Assembly: GCA_045531205.1 (NCBI GenBank)
Contig: JAZSDN010000042.1
Span: forward strand, 47,166 to 111,165
DNA: 64,000 bases
From: JAZNQL01 sp045531205
Lineage (GTDB): Bacteria; Bacillota; Clostridia; UMGS1883; UMGS1540
Reading direction: 5' to 3'
Shown here: piece by piece, positions 44,592 through 53,165 of the stretch
How positions within the stretch are numbered: position 1 is the first letter of the stretch
How the letters are laid out: each line of letters opens with the position of its first letter
Notes under the pieces: generated by a model
The model's input: the letters and a program-made list of their open reading frames with translations, nothing else
The model's database searches: none
What the model was told of the DNA's origin: nothing
Position numbers and translations under genes: made by a program

Positions 44592-46637
44592 CTATGCATG
44601 CCTATTTGTCCAGGTAGCACCTCGAAATTCAATATCTTTCATAGTTTCAGTAATATCATCAATGAATTTAACACAATTACAAGAAATGTAATCATTTTTA
44701 CACTTATCACATTTTGACTGTTTTACTTTATAAACTGGCGCGATGCCTATATTGTTCGCAATTATTTCATTGACTATTTCTTTTTCCTCTATAAAACTTG
44801 TAATTAATGCGTTTCCTTGCATCTTTAAGTTTTTTAAATATTCAGTAGGGACAAAAGTTCTTTTAAATCTTAAATTACCTGTATTTGTTAAGATGTCAGA
44901 TACCTTTGGACAAGTATTTGCTATGGGATATTTATTAATTATGTCATACAAACTATTTAACCAGAGGTGCAACTGTTCACTCTCCGGCAAGCTTGTTCCA
45001 ACTTCATTAAAAATATTTATAAAATCATCCACATGTCCAGCAAACGATAAAAATATTGCTTCGTTTTCATGATTAAATTCTAACGAATATGATATAAGCC
45101 TATCATCGCCATTTTCTTTCCAAGCATAACAAAGTGCTTTTATAGCCTCTTGAACCTTTTCTGCAATTTCGATTGATTTACATCTAAATATTGGAAAATT
45201 GAATATAGTATCTTCATACGCTATCCTTGAAGTATATGGTATTCTTACTTTTAAATTGTTACGTTTCAATAGTTTTAAAACAGTTAAAGTATCACTTTCA
45301 ATTATTTTTTCACTAGAATCATTAAGAAACATATATTCATAACTGTTGACGACTACGTCATAATCTTTGTTAACATCAAATGAATGGTGATATGAAAAAT
45401 ATACTCTAATACCTTCTTTTCTGTTCATATTTGTAGGAACATATTTATCTAATGGAGCAATGTTGTCTTTTGCATTATCCTCTAAAATTATTTTATCAAA
45501 CTTTTCATCTTGCCCACCAAAATATTCTCCAACAAGCCTATTATCACGATAATAGTGGCAAATCAATTCTTTCCACAAACTTACAGGCATATCGTTGTCT
45601 ATCCGCCATAGTTTTGTATACCAAGTGTCCCTCTCTGATTTATCAATACTGCTCCCAAGTCTAACTAACATTTTTTCATCAGTATAAGCTCTGATGGCTC
45701 CATCTAAATGATTAGGCAAATTATTTGTCGGATTGAGCATGCTGTGTACAAAACGGCACCCATAAAAATCTTCCTCATTCCAAATATTAGGTCGATCGTT
45801 AACCTCTTCACATTCAAATGTTTGCCTATTGTCTTGAATGTACCATCCAAATTCAGTAAAACATAAGTTTGAAAAAACATTGTCATAATGTTCATTCTCA
45901 TGATATGTAACTCCAACAGGAATTTTCGAAAGATCTTCATCAAATTTTGGGCCCCACCAATACTGATATTCTAATTCTGTAGTTTCGGTACCAGATAATC
46001 CTATAAGATCTAAATCAATTGCAATTTTAACAGACAGTTTGCTATCTCTTAAACTTTGCAATCGTTCTAAAAAAGAATCATTTAATGAGTTAAGTAACGA
46101 GCAATTCCTTCTAAAAAATCTATGAGCAAATAATAAGTAATTACCTTTTTTATAAACACCTGCTGACACCGGCTCTAATAAATTTATATCAATCAAACCA
46201 TCATGTAAGCAATCTTTGATTTCAGGAAAAACTTTTAACACAATATTTTCATCTTCATATGCAACACATTTTATTAATGCAGGTCTTCCATTTTGTGATA
46301 GAACTGTTCCTAATTGCTCTTTTAATTTGTTATATAACTCTTTTCTTTCTTCGTAGTACTTTCCATATAGATATGTCATATTTTTCTTTATTAGAAAATC
46401 GTGTTCCTCTTTAGTTTCTGAAATTTCTGCTTTATTTGTCAAATAGGCTTTTCCGGGTTCAAGATATATTCCAGTAGGATATGTCCAACCAACCAATTTC
46501 GTACTATCATGATTCAAATTAGTCGGAGTACCAATTCTCCAACTTTGCTCATATGCATTTAAAATACCATTAAGTTCAAAAAAATGATTTTTTCTATTTA
46601 GTCCATCTGTCATTGCAATACCACGAGTTTTTAACAC
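44592..46637 (-). CDS. 681-residue protein of unknown function
   Basis: Starts with GTG at 46637, 8 bases after AGGAG; a later ATG eight codons on is a weaker choice. No membrane segment or signal. The C-terminus has a cysteine cluster (CDKCKNDYISCNC). I recognise no domain. Neighbours to the right look like phage-defence genes, so a defence role is possible but not shown. AT-rich, like the whole stretch. Confidence 0.65.
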   Translation of the reverse strand: MLKTRGIAMTDGLNRKNHFFELNGILNAYEQSWRIGTPTNLNHDSTKLVGWTYPTGIYLEPGKAYLTNKAEISETKEEHDFLIKKNMTYLYGKYYEERKELYNKLKEQLGTVLSQNGRPALIKCVAYEDENIVLKVFPEIKDCLHDGLIDINLLEPVSAGVYKKGNYLLFAHRFFRRNCSLLNSLNDSFLERLQSLRDSKLSVKIAIDLDLIGLSGTETTELEYQYWWGPKFDEDLSKIPVGVTYHENEHYDNVFSNLCFTEFGWYIQDNRQTFECEEVNDRPNIWNEEDFYGCRFVHSMLNPTNNLPNHLDGAIRAYTDEKMLVRLGSSIDKSERDTWYTKLWRIDNDMPVSLWKELICHYYRDNRLVGEYFGGQDEKFDKIILEDNAKDNIAPLDKYVPTNMNRKEGIRVYFSYHHSFDVNKDYDVVVNSYEYMFLNDSSEKIIESDTLTVLKLLKRNNLKVRIPYTSRIAYEDTIFNFPIFRCKSIEIAEKVQEAIKALCYAWKENGDDRLISYSLEFNHENEAIFLSFAGHVDDFINIFNEVGTSLPESEQLHLWLNSLYDIINKYPIANTCPKVSDILTNTGNLRFKRTFVPTEYLKNLKMQGNALITSFIEEKEIVNEIIANNIGIAPVYKVKQSKCDKCKNDYISCNCVKFIDDITETMKDIEFRGATWTNRHA

Positions 46638-46786
46638 ACAAACATCTCCTAAATAATGCTATAGTTTTATTTTAGTGTTAAAAATAATAAAACTAACACT
46701 TTTATATATTTTAAAATATTATATCATAAACCTATATAACTTTCAATAAATTATGAATAAAATATCGTTTTTGTGTAATAATATAC

Positions 46787-46815
46787 TTGCAATAATCTTG
46801 ATTTCGTGATATAAT
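46787..46815 (+). promoter_or_regulatory. Promoter of the AAA-DUF4143 gene
   Basis: TTGCAA at 46787-46792, 17-base spacer, TATAAT at 46810-46815; ATG 39 bases further on. Confidence 0.78.
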
Positions 46816-46853
46816 GCTGTTGTGTAAATCTTGTTTCTGTACAGGAGGCAGTT

Positions 46854-48206
46854 ATGAAAAGAAAAATTTATGACAAATTATTAGATTGGAAAAACACTTC
46901 GAATGGTGATACTGCACTTTTAATTGATGGTGCTCGCCGTGTTGGTAAGAGCTATATTGCAGAAGATTTTGCAAAAGAAAATTACAAATCATATATTCTT
47001 GTTGACTTCAACAAAGTTAATGATGATGTTTGTAATTTGTTTGTTAATTATCTTGATGATTTAGATACTCTTTTTATGTACCTGTCAAGTTATTATAATA
47101 CCAAGTTGTATAACCGTGAAAGTATTATTATATTTGATGAAGTGCAGATGTTCCCTAAAGCAAGAGCTGCTATTAAATATTTGGTTGCAGATGGAAGATA
47201 TGATTATATTGAAACTGGTTCTTTGATGTCAATCCGCAAAAATGTAAAGGACATTACTATTCCATCGGAAGAAAGACATATTCGTATGTATCCAATGGAT
47301 TTTGAGGAGTTTTTATGGGCAATGGATAACGAAATGCTAATGCCTGTTATTCGAGATTGCTTTGAAAAGAAAAAGCCTATGGGACAGATGCTCCACCGTA
47401 AAGCCATGGATTATTTCCGTCAGTATATGATTGTAGGCGGTATGCCACAGGCTGTTGAGAAATACATTCAAACCAGAGATTTTGAAGCAGTTGATATTAC
47501 AAAACGGAATATTTTAACGCTATATAGAGAAGATATAATGAAACATTCTGATGGTAACGAACTTGAAATTGAAGCGATTTTTGACGAAATTCCGGCACAG
47601 CTTTCCAAGCATGAGAAGAAATTCAAGTTAAGCGACATAAAGCCCTCAGCAAGAATGCGCGAATATAAGCAACCTTTTTATTGGCTTGATGATGCCATGA
47701 TTGTTAACACTTGCTATAATTCTTCAGAACCCAATATTGGTTTGAAGATGAATATGGAAAGAAAAACTTTAAAATGCTATATGGCAGATACGGGATTGCT
47801 TATAAGTCACGCCTTTGATGAAAATGGAATTGTCAGCGAAGAAATCTATAAAAAACTTCTCTTTGATAAGTTATCCGTAAACTCAGGTATGCTTATGGAA
47901 AATATCGTAGCACAGATGTTAACTGCTGCAGGACATAAATTATATTTCTTCTCCAAATCTTCAAGAGAAAAAGCAGAAGACCGAATGGAAATAGATTTCT
48001 TGATTGCAAAAAGCAAAATTACAAATAAGCACAACATATCACCTATTGAAGTTAAATCAGGTGATAGATATACGCTTTCATCTATTAAAAAATTCATGAA
48101 CAAATATAAAGAGCAAACTAACATTCCATATGTTCTTCATACAAAGGATTTAAAAGAAGAAAATGGCATTGTTTATTTGCCATTGTATATGACAATGTTA
48201 CTATAA
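46854..48206 (+). CDS. AAA ATPase with DUF4143 nuclease-like domain
   Basis: 450 residues. Walker A GARRVGKS near residue 27, Walker B SIIIFDEVQMFP, sensor in IETGSLMS: the AAA_14 type. The C-terminal DUF4143 part ends in DFLIAK...SPIEVKSG, a PD-(D/E)xK-like pattern (D, E-x-K). Family is widespread and variable, often in accessory regions; function not established. Confidence 0.85.
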   Translation: MKRKIYDKLLDWKNTSNGDTALLIDGARRVGKSYIAEDFAKENYKSYILVDFNKVNDDVCNLFVNYLDDLDTLFMYLSSYYNTKLYNRESIIIFDEVQMFPKARAAIKYLVADGRYDYIETGSLMSIRKNVKDITIPSEERHIRMYPMDFEEFLWAMDNEMLMPVIRDCFEKKKPMGQMLHRKAMDYFRQYMIVGGMPQAVEKYIQTRDFEAVDITKRNILTLYREDIMKHSDGNELEIEAIFDEIPAQLSKHEKKFKLSDIKPSARMREYKQPFYWLDDAMIVNTCYNSSEPNIGLKMNMERKTLKCYMADTGLLISHAFDENGIVSEEIYKKLLFDKLSVNSGMLMENIVAQMLTAAGHKLYFFSKSSREKAEDRMEIDFLIAKSKITNKHNISPIEVKSGDRYTLSSIKKFMNKYKEQTNIPYVLHTKDLKEENGIVYLPLYMTMLL

Positions 48207-48265
48207 GCCTTTTCTTTGTTTAATGTATATCAAATTTTCACTATAAATACAGGAGCAAATTTAAT

Positions 48266-49309
48266 ATGAGTAAGAAAAATACCATTCTGAAACTAATTGA
48301 AAATGGAGGAAAAATTATAAAAGAAGAATTTCATCCTGCTAGTGACGGCTTCCCATTTTCTTATGTAGCTGGTCCTAAATTTACACAATGGATGAGTCAA
48401 ATAGAGATATTTGCCAAAAGATTCTTAAGCAATCATCCATTGGCAGAAAATATTCTTTCTATTTGTTCGGATTATTCACGCAATCCTTCTGCCCATGAGA
48501 CCATACTGGCATATTTAAGAGCATTGTCTGAGGATACTTCTTTTTGGAACCAGCCTCAATCGATAGAAGATATGGTTGAGGATGATATTGAGCGTTGCGA
48601 AGAAATGACTCAAGGAGATATAGATGACGATGCCTTAAAAGATTTTTATATTGAAATAACATCTAAGTATGATAGCTTAATTAAAGACTTAGGTAATGGA
48701 CTATATTCATATTTTGCAGAACAGCACTTTTATGATCCGGATGCTGGCTCGGAAACATTTATTCATAATTTAAAAATAATTAAGCAGAAGTTACTTACAT
48801 ATAAAATGACATTGAGCAAAACTGATAAAATAACAAGTTCTAAAGAAAACAAAGTTAAATCACCAATTTCTGCGAAAAAAGTTTTTATCGTTCACGGTCA
48901 CGATAATGAGGCTAAAATTTCTGTTGCTCGATTTGTTGAACAATTAGGATTAGAAGCCATCATTCTTCATGAGCAAACTAATCAAGGCAAAACAATTATC
49001 GAAAAATTTGAAAACTATTCTGATGTTGGTTTTGCGATTGTATTATATACTGAATGTGATGAGGGAAAGGCAAAGAAAGAAACAGGGTTTAGAAATAGAG
49101 CGCGACAGAATGTAGTATTCGAGCATGGTTATTTCGTTTCTAAAATTGGTAGAGATCATGTAGTGGCGCTTGTTAAGGGAAATGTAGAACTTCCGGGAGA
49201 TTATTCCGGCGTAGTATATGAGCCAATGGATGACGCTGGGGCTTGGCAATTCAAAATTGCAAAAGAAATGCGAGCTTCTGGATTAGATGTAGATCTAAAT
49301 GATCTGTAA
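48266..49309 (+). CDS. TIR-like (CAP12/PF10137) nucleotide-binding protein
   Basis: 347 residues. N-terminal helical domain (1-190) of unknown type; C-terminal TIR-like domain starts KKVFIVHGHDNEAKISVARF near residue 207, with ARQNVVFEHGYFVSKIG typical of PF10137. In CBASS and related systems such domains degrade NAD or bind cyclic nucleotides. No cyclase is adjacent. Only 15 bases separate it from the HNH gene. Confidence 0.8.
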   Translation: MSKKNTILKLIENGGKIIKEEFHPASDGFPFSYVAGPKFTQWMSQIEIFAKRFLSNHPLAENILSICSDYSRNPSAHETILAYLRALSEDTSFWNQPQSIEDMVEDDIERCEEMTQGDIDDDALKDFYIEITSKYDSLIKDLGNGLYSYFAEQHFYDPDAGSETFIHNLKIIKQKLLTYKMTLSKTDKITSSKENKVKSPISAKKVFIVHGHDNEAKISVARFVEQLGLEAIILHEQTNQGKTIIEKFENYSDVGFAIVLYTECDEGKAKKETGFRNRARQNVVFEHGYFVSKIGRDHVVALVKGNVELPGDYSGVVYEPMDDAGAWQFKIAKEMRASGLDVDLNDL

Positions 49310-49324
49310 TTTAATGGGGTTAGT

Positions 49325-50443
49325 ATGAACAAGTGTATATATACAAATAGCGATGATACAGATGCAACCTTTAAATCTTCGGAACATGTCTTTCCTAAGT
49401 GTATTGGCGGACTGTATTGTCTTCCAAAGGGATTTGTTTCTGATCAAATAAATAATGAATTTTCAAGAATTGAGTTAACCTTTGCTCGTGAAAATCCAAT
49501 TGTAGTCCTTAATAGGATGTTCTACAAAAGATTAGGACGAACCAAACATAAAAACAGAGATAAAATATCTGTTTTTAAGGATGCAGGAACATCCAAACTA
49601 TCTTTAGGTTATATAATAGATGCCAAGCCCATATGTTTGGACCAAGTTATTTTGCCGAATTTTACAGAGAAATCATTAACAGATAAAATAACATATAATA
49701 TGATTTTGTCTCCAAGTACAGAAATAACAAATAAAGATAAAGTTGATTATTTCTTTGATAAACTCAGTTCATATAACAATTGTCCGACATGCATCAAAAG
49801 AAATTATATCCCTGTAAATACTTATTTGTTAGGGTTTAAAGACAACAAATGGTTTCTTGGTATTAATAGTGATGAGAACGCAGAAACAATCAAACCTATA
49901 ATAAAAAAGGCTATAGATAAATTAGTCGAAAAAAAGAATGATGTTTTGAATGATGCAGAAAACACGCAAGTCTCTAAATCCCAAGTTGAGGCACATTTTG
50001 AATACGGAATTAACTTGATAGATACTATGAGAGTTTATGCTAAAATTGCATTTAATGCATTTGCAGCATTAAACACCCATGAACGCATATTGAGTGATGA
50101 GTTTAATGTTATTCGAAATGCCATATGCACAGGTAATGGAATTTTAGATATTGCCCATTTCTGTAAAGAAGGAATTGGCATAAAGCCTATATTTGATAGA
50201 TTTAATAATGAAGTAAAATTGGGAGAACATTTTCATTCTGTAACTTTTGTCACTCACGATCATATTTTGTACGCTTTTGTAGCTCTTTATGGAACAAATT
50301 CTCCGATACAAATTGAAATAGGTCCTTGCGACAAATATTACACAGACATTTTTATATGTGATTGGGAAAATCAAAAAGATTATAAATTAATTGATTATAT
50401 TGTAGAAGTATGTAAATCTAATCATGAAGACGATTTGTACTAA
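49325..50443 (+). CDS. HNH-like endonuclease
   Basis: 372 residues. N-terminus MNKCIYTNSDD...SSEHVFPKCIGG matches the start of HNH_5-type proteins (Cys, then EHxxP..GG), with NNCPTCIKRN as a second Cys pair near residue 155. The C-terminal half is unknown. Same transcript as the TIR-like gene, with a weak GGGG ribosome site. Confidence 0.6.
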   Translation: MNKCIYTNSDDTDATFKSSEHVFPKCIGGLYCLPKGFVSDQINNEFSRIELTFARENPIVVLNRMFYKRLGRTKHKNRDKISVFKDAGTSKLSLGYIIDAKPICLDQVILPNFTEKSLTDKITYNMILSPSTEITNKDKVDYFFDKLSSYNNCPTCIKRNYIPVNTYLLGFKDNKWFLGINSDENAETIKPIIKKAIDKLVEKKNDVLNDAENTQVSKSQVEAHFEYGINLIDTMRVYAKIAFNAFAALNTHERILSDEFNVIRNAICTGNGILDIAHFCKEGIGIKPIFDRFNNEVKLGEHFHSVTFVTHDHILYAFVALYGTNSPIQIEIGPCDKYYTDIFICDWENQKDYKLIDYIVEVCKSNHEDDLY

Positions 50444-50819
50444 TAGAGAATTATGAAATTATAACTGATACTTTTGAGTTTGGACAATTTCTGAAAGATA
50501 AATTTTCCGATACAAATTTGCATAAACCATAGGTTTTGATTAAGCATTAAATAGCTAACAAGAAATTAAACACAGATAGGTTTTTATCTTCAATATAAAT
50601 CTCGATGGGTATCTTGGTGGCAAAACTTTTACTAAAAAGTTCATCTCAAAAGTGATTGATAATATTCTAATTAGCTTAAATTCAAATCACCGTATTAACC
50701 AATGTGAAATTTTGCCCAAATATTTACCATAAATAAGACAAGCAGAACTGAGAATTTTGCGATTTCTCAGTTCTTTCTTTTTTTGGTTAGTCAGTTGAAA
50801 TAATAATATACAGGTGCTA
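50444..50819. other. Gene-free relic region with terminator
   Basis: Degenerate relative of 44281-44545. Contains GAACTGAGAA/TTCTCAGTTC (near 50745-50780) followed by a T-run, a rho-independent terminator for the defence genes. Nothing else identified. Confidence 0.5.
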
Positions 50820-50895
50820 CTACAGAGTAAAATTTTACTCTGTAGTCAGAAATTTCAAATTCTCTATTGACATTTTACTCTTTAGGTTATATAAT
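50820..50895 (+). promoter_or_regulatory. Strong promoter with perfect 26-bp palindrome
   Basis: CTACAGAGTAAAA and its exact reverse complement form a palindrome at 50820-50845. Promoter: TTGACA at 50867-50872, 17-base spacer, TATAAT at 50890-50895. A half-site TTTTACTCTTTAG lies in the spacer (50873-50885), 12 of 13 bases like the palindrome arm. A dimeric regulator could bind both. Confidence 0.85.
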
Positions 50896-50985
50896 GATAA
50901 TGTACAGTTAAACATAGGAGACTGATTAAAGAGAGGGGGTAAATCATAAATTGTCAGTCATGCTAAAATACCAAGGAGGTACATA

Positions 50986-51213
50986 ATGAAAAATAAAAAG
51001 TTCATAAGCGCCTCGGGTATGTTTAAAAAGATATTGGCGAAGGTAACAATGTTTAAGTTAGACTTCATAGTGATGTTAAAAAAAGGCAAAATCTCACTTG
51101 GACTAATAAAAACAGTTGTAGATGCTTTGGACTATATTGATAAAACAATTATTCTTATCAAAAAATCATGGGATATTGTTAAAAAAATATGGGACATAGT
51201 CAGTAAACTTTAA
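50986..51213 (+). CDS. Lysine-rich amphipathic 75-residue peptide
   Basis: Basic throughout (about 17 Lys), with helices such as LIKKSWDIVKKIWDIVSKL at the C-terminus. AAGGAGG 6 bases before the ATG, behind a tightly controlled promoter. No signal peptide or GG leader. Size, charge and Trp/Lys helices recall leaderless bacteriocins of the aureocin A53 kind, or a membrane-active toxin. No immunity gene is recognised. Function is inference. Confidence 0.65.
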   Translation: MKNKKFISASGMFKKILAKVTMFKLDFIVMLKKGKISLGLIKTVVDALDYIDKTIILIKKSWDIVKKIWDIVSKL

Positions 51214-51241
51214 ACGTATTCGAGGTCAGGATGTTTGAAAA

Positions 51242-51269
51242 CCACGCCTTGTCTTTGAACAAGGCGTGG
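51242..51269. repeat. Strong hairpin after the peptide gene
   Basis: Perfect 11-bp stem CCACGCCTTGT/ACAAGGCGTGG (51242-51252, 51259-51269). No T-run on the plus strand; could protect the mRNA end or act as a weak terminator. Confidence 0.6.
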
Positions 51270-51297
51270 CAGTAAAACAAGTGAACTTTAATATATA

Positions 51298-51507
51298 ATG
51301 TTGGGCTAAGTCCTGTGACCATTATTGCGTTCTTGCCGAACACATGCAAGTCGAACTGAGAGGTTGATCGGCCACATTGGGACTAAGACATGGCAGACCA
51401 CCATAGGAGGCAACAATAATATTGAGGCTCAAGTTCATACGGTACATAATTAATTTAATACTATATCTTAATAATTCAAATTGACGGGGGCCCGTAAAAA
51501 ATGGAGG
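51298..51507 (+). other. Rearranged 16S rRNA-like segments
   Basis: Four pieces match conserved 16S rRNA parts in non-genomic order: 51298-51313 (about E. coli 1085-1100, with 51320-51328 matching slightly later), 51339-51356 (AACACATGCAAGTCGAAC, about 50-68), 51358-51426 (about 305-365; 27 exact bases at 51358-51384, then diverged), 51479-51494 (AATTGACGGGGGCCCG, about 908-923). The ATTATTG at 51321-51327 can pair with CAATAAT at 51414-51420. The end merges with the ribosome site of the Xre gene. Confidence 0.65.
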
Positions 51508-51514
51508 TGATATG

Positions 51515-51823
51515 ATGTTAGAAAAAGAGCAAAAACCTATTATATGTGAAATTTTAAAACTATTAAGAATTATAAATAATTATTCAATTAAAGATTTATC
51601 GGAAAAAACAGGAATATCTGTATCATATATTACGGATATAGAAAAAGGAAAAAAAACAAAACCATCTATAGATATATTGGATAAATATAGTAAAGCATTA
51701 GGGATTAAAAAAACAACAATTATGTATTTTCAAGAAGAGTTTGAAGAAAAAGATTATGATTTACAAAATATGATGTTAGAGATTTTATTAAAAACTGTAA
51801 AAAGACAAGAAATACATAGCTAA
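51515..51823 (+). CDS. Xre-family HTH regulator
   Basis: 102 residues; GGAGG 7 bases before ATG 51515 (an ATG one codon earlier is also possible). HTH: SIKDLSEKTGISVSYITDIE near residue 27. The only regulator near the palindromic promoter, so a candidate for binding it. Very AT-rich. Confidence 0.85.
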   Translation: MLEKEQKPIICEILKLLRIINNYSIKDLSEKTGISVSYITDIEKGKKTKPSIDILDKYSKALGIKKTTIMYFQEEFEEKDYDLQNMMLEILLKTVKRQEIHS

Positions 51824-51905
51824 TATTATTTATTTACATAATACAATAATAATTTGTATTAATTTTAATTCTAGCTTATCGTCTAGTTTGTAGCATAGTT
51901 TAGAT

Positions 51906-51946
51906 GAAAAGCGTATTAATCAACTTAAATACGCTTTTCTTTCTAT
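51906..51946 (+). terminator. Rho-independent terminator
   Basis: Perfect 12-bp stem (51906-51917 with 51928-51939) and T-rich tail, after the Xre gene. Confidence 0.85.
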
Positions 51947-52012
51947 CATAATGTAGTTTGTTACATTAAATTATCGTCAGTATCAAATAACCACAAATAA
52001 GAGGTGATAAAA

Positions 52013-52924
52013 ATGTGTGAAAAAGAAATTATTAATGAATTAATTTCTAGCGGAATTAACATTGCTAAAGAACAATCAGGGAAAATATTTTCATATTTAA
52101 AAGAACCTCAAATAAATGCAGAAAAACATTTGATTTCAGCATTACAGAATGAAGGAACAATAAAACCAGATGACATAGAAATAGCCGCAATGCATTTATT
52201 AGTTAGAAAATGGGTGAAAAGGATAAAAAATAGTAATGCGGTAATTGATAAAGCAAACAAACATTTTGAAGACCTACTTCACAATGTTGAATATGAAGAA
52301 AAAATACATAAGCCAGATGAAGACTGGTTGGAGTATTTTTTTGACTTAGTATCTAAAGTATCCAACGAATCAGTACAGGATATTTGGTCTTTTCTATTGA
52401 TAAGAGAACACATAGAAAATGGAAGCGTATCTAAAGTATTGCTAAATACACTTGCAATGTTAGATTCTAAAACAGCAAATGCATTCTCCACTTTATGCAA
52501 ATTGGCATACACTCTTGAAATAGGCGGAGAAGAACGAACTATTCCATTGATAATATATGATTATGACGTAAACAAAATTATAAAAAAGACAGGGCGCGAT
52601 CAATCAATTTTTGATGAATATTTAGAAATTTGTCCAAATGAGTTTGAACTCGAGACTTTGAGTGAAGTCGGTCTTGTAACAATGAATGTTATAGATAGAG
52701 AGTATGCAATATACTTTCCTGAGGAATCAGAAGCTGAATTTAGTTGCGAGGGTTACTCGAGGATAATAAAAGGTGTATATAATGAAGAAGATGAGGTCTA
52801 CACCGTATCCACCGGATATGCCTTCTTTACACAGATAGGTCTTACATTATTCAATTGTATAAAAAGTAAACAACATGAAAATTTACCTCTGATACTGGAT
52901 GCCTTTATAGAATCACAAGTTTGA
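52013..52924 (+). CDS. DUF2806-like protein
   Basis: 303 residues from MCEKEIINELISSG; GAGGTGAT precedes ATG 52013. The block DWLEYFFDLVSKVSNESVQD followed by IWSFLLIREHIENGSVS matches the DUF2806 pattern (sensing that a multi-helix domain sits before it). Function unknown; some members occur in defence islands. Confidence 0.6.
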   Translation: MCEKEIINELISSGINIAKEQSGKIFSYLKEPQINAEKHLISALQNEGTIKPDDIEIAAMHLLVRKWVKRIKNSNAVIDKANKHFEDLLHNVEYEEKIHKPDEDWLEYFFDLVSKVSNESVQDIWSFLLIREHIENGSVSKVLLNTLAMLDSKTANAFSTLCKLAYTLEIGGEERTIPLIIYDYDVNKIIKKTGRDQSIFDEYLEICPNEFELETLSEVGLVTMNVIDREYAIYFPEESEAEFSCEGYSRIIKGVYNEEDEVYTVSTGYAFFTQIGLTLFNCIKSKQHENLPLILDAFIESQV

Positions 52925-53073
52925 GAATCATTGGATTAGCTAATTTTTTGACCACATGTCATCCCTCAGACACAGGAGATATAAAAATATATCGTGATGT
53001 AGTGCAGTTTGGTAGCGGGTTTCGTTCTAGACCTTAGATACCACAGTTTCAAACCATGTTATCCTTGACTAAC

Positions 53074-53107
53074 AAAACCTCAGTAACCAAGCAGTTTCTG
53101 AGGTTTT
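53074..53107 (+). terminator. Terminator-like hairpin after DUF2806-like gene
   Basis: AAAACCTCAG/CTGAGGTTTT stem (53074-53083, 53098-53107), T-rich downstream after 3 bases. Confidence 0.65.
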
Positions 53108-53129
53108 GACCTTTTTATGTACATAGCAT

Positions 53130-53162
53130 AAAAGCCTTTACTGCGCGAAAGTAAAGGCTTTT
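53130..53162 (-). terminator. Terminator of the AIPR-like gene
   Basis: Perfect 13-bp stem (53130-53142 with 53150-53162) next to the stop of the minus-strand gene, ending in T on that strand. Confidence 0.85.
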
Positions 53163-53165
53163 GGT

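Noticed and set aside
50986..51213. Type I toxin or phage holin
   Set aside because: No clear membrane-spanning segment pair or antisense promoter; the basic amphipathic pattern fits a bacteriocin-like peptide better, without proof.
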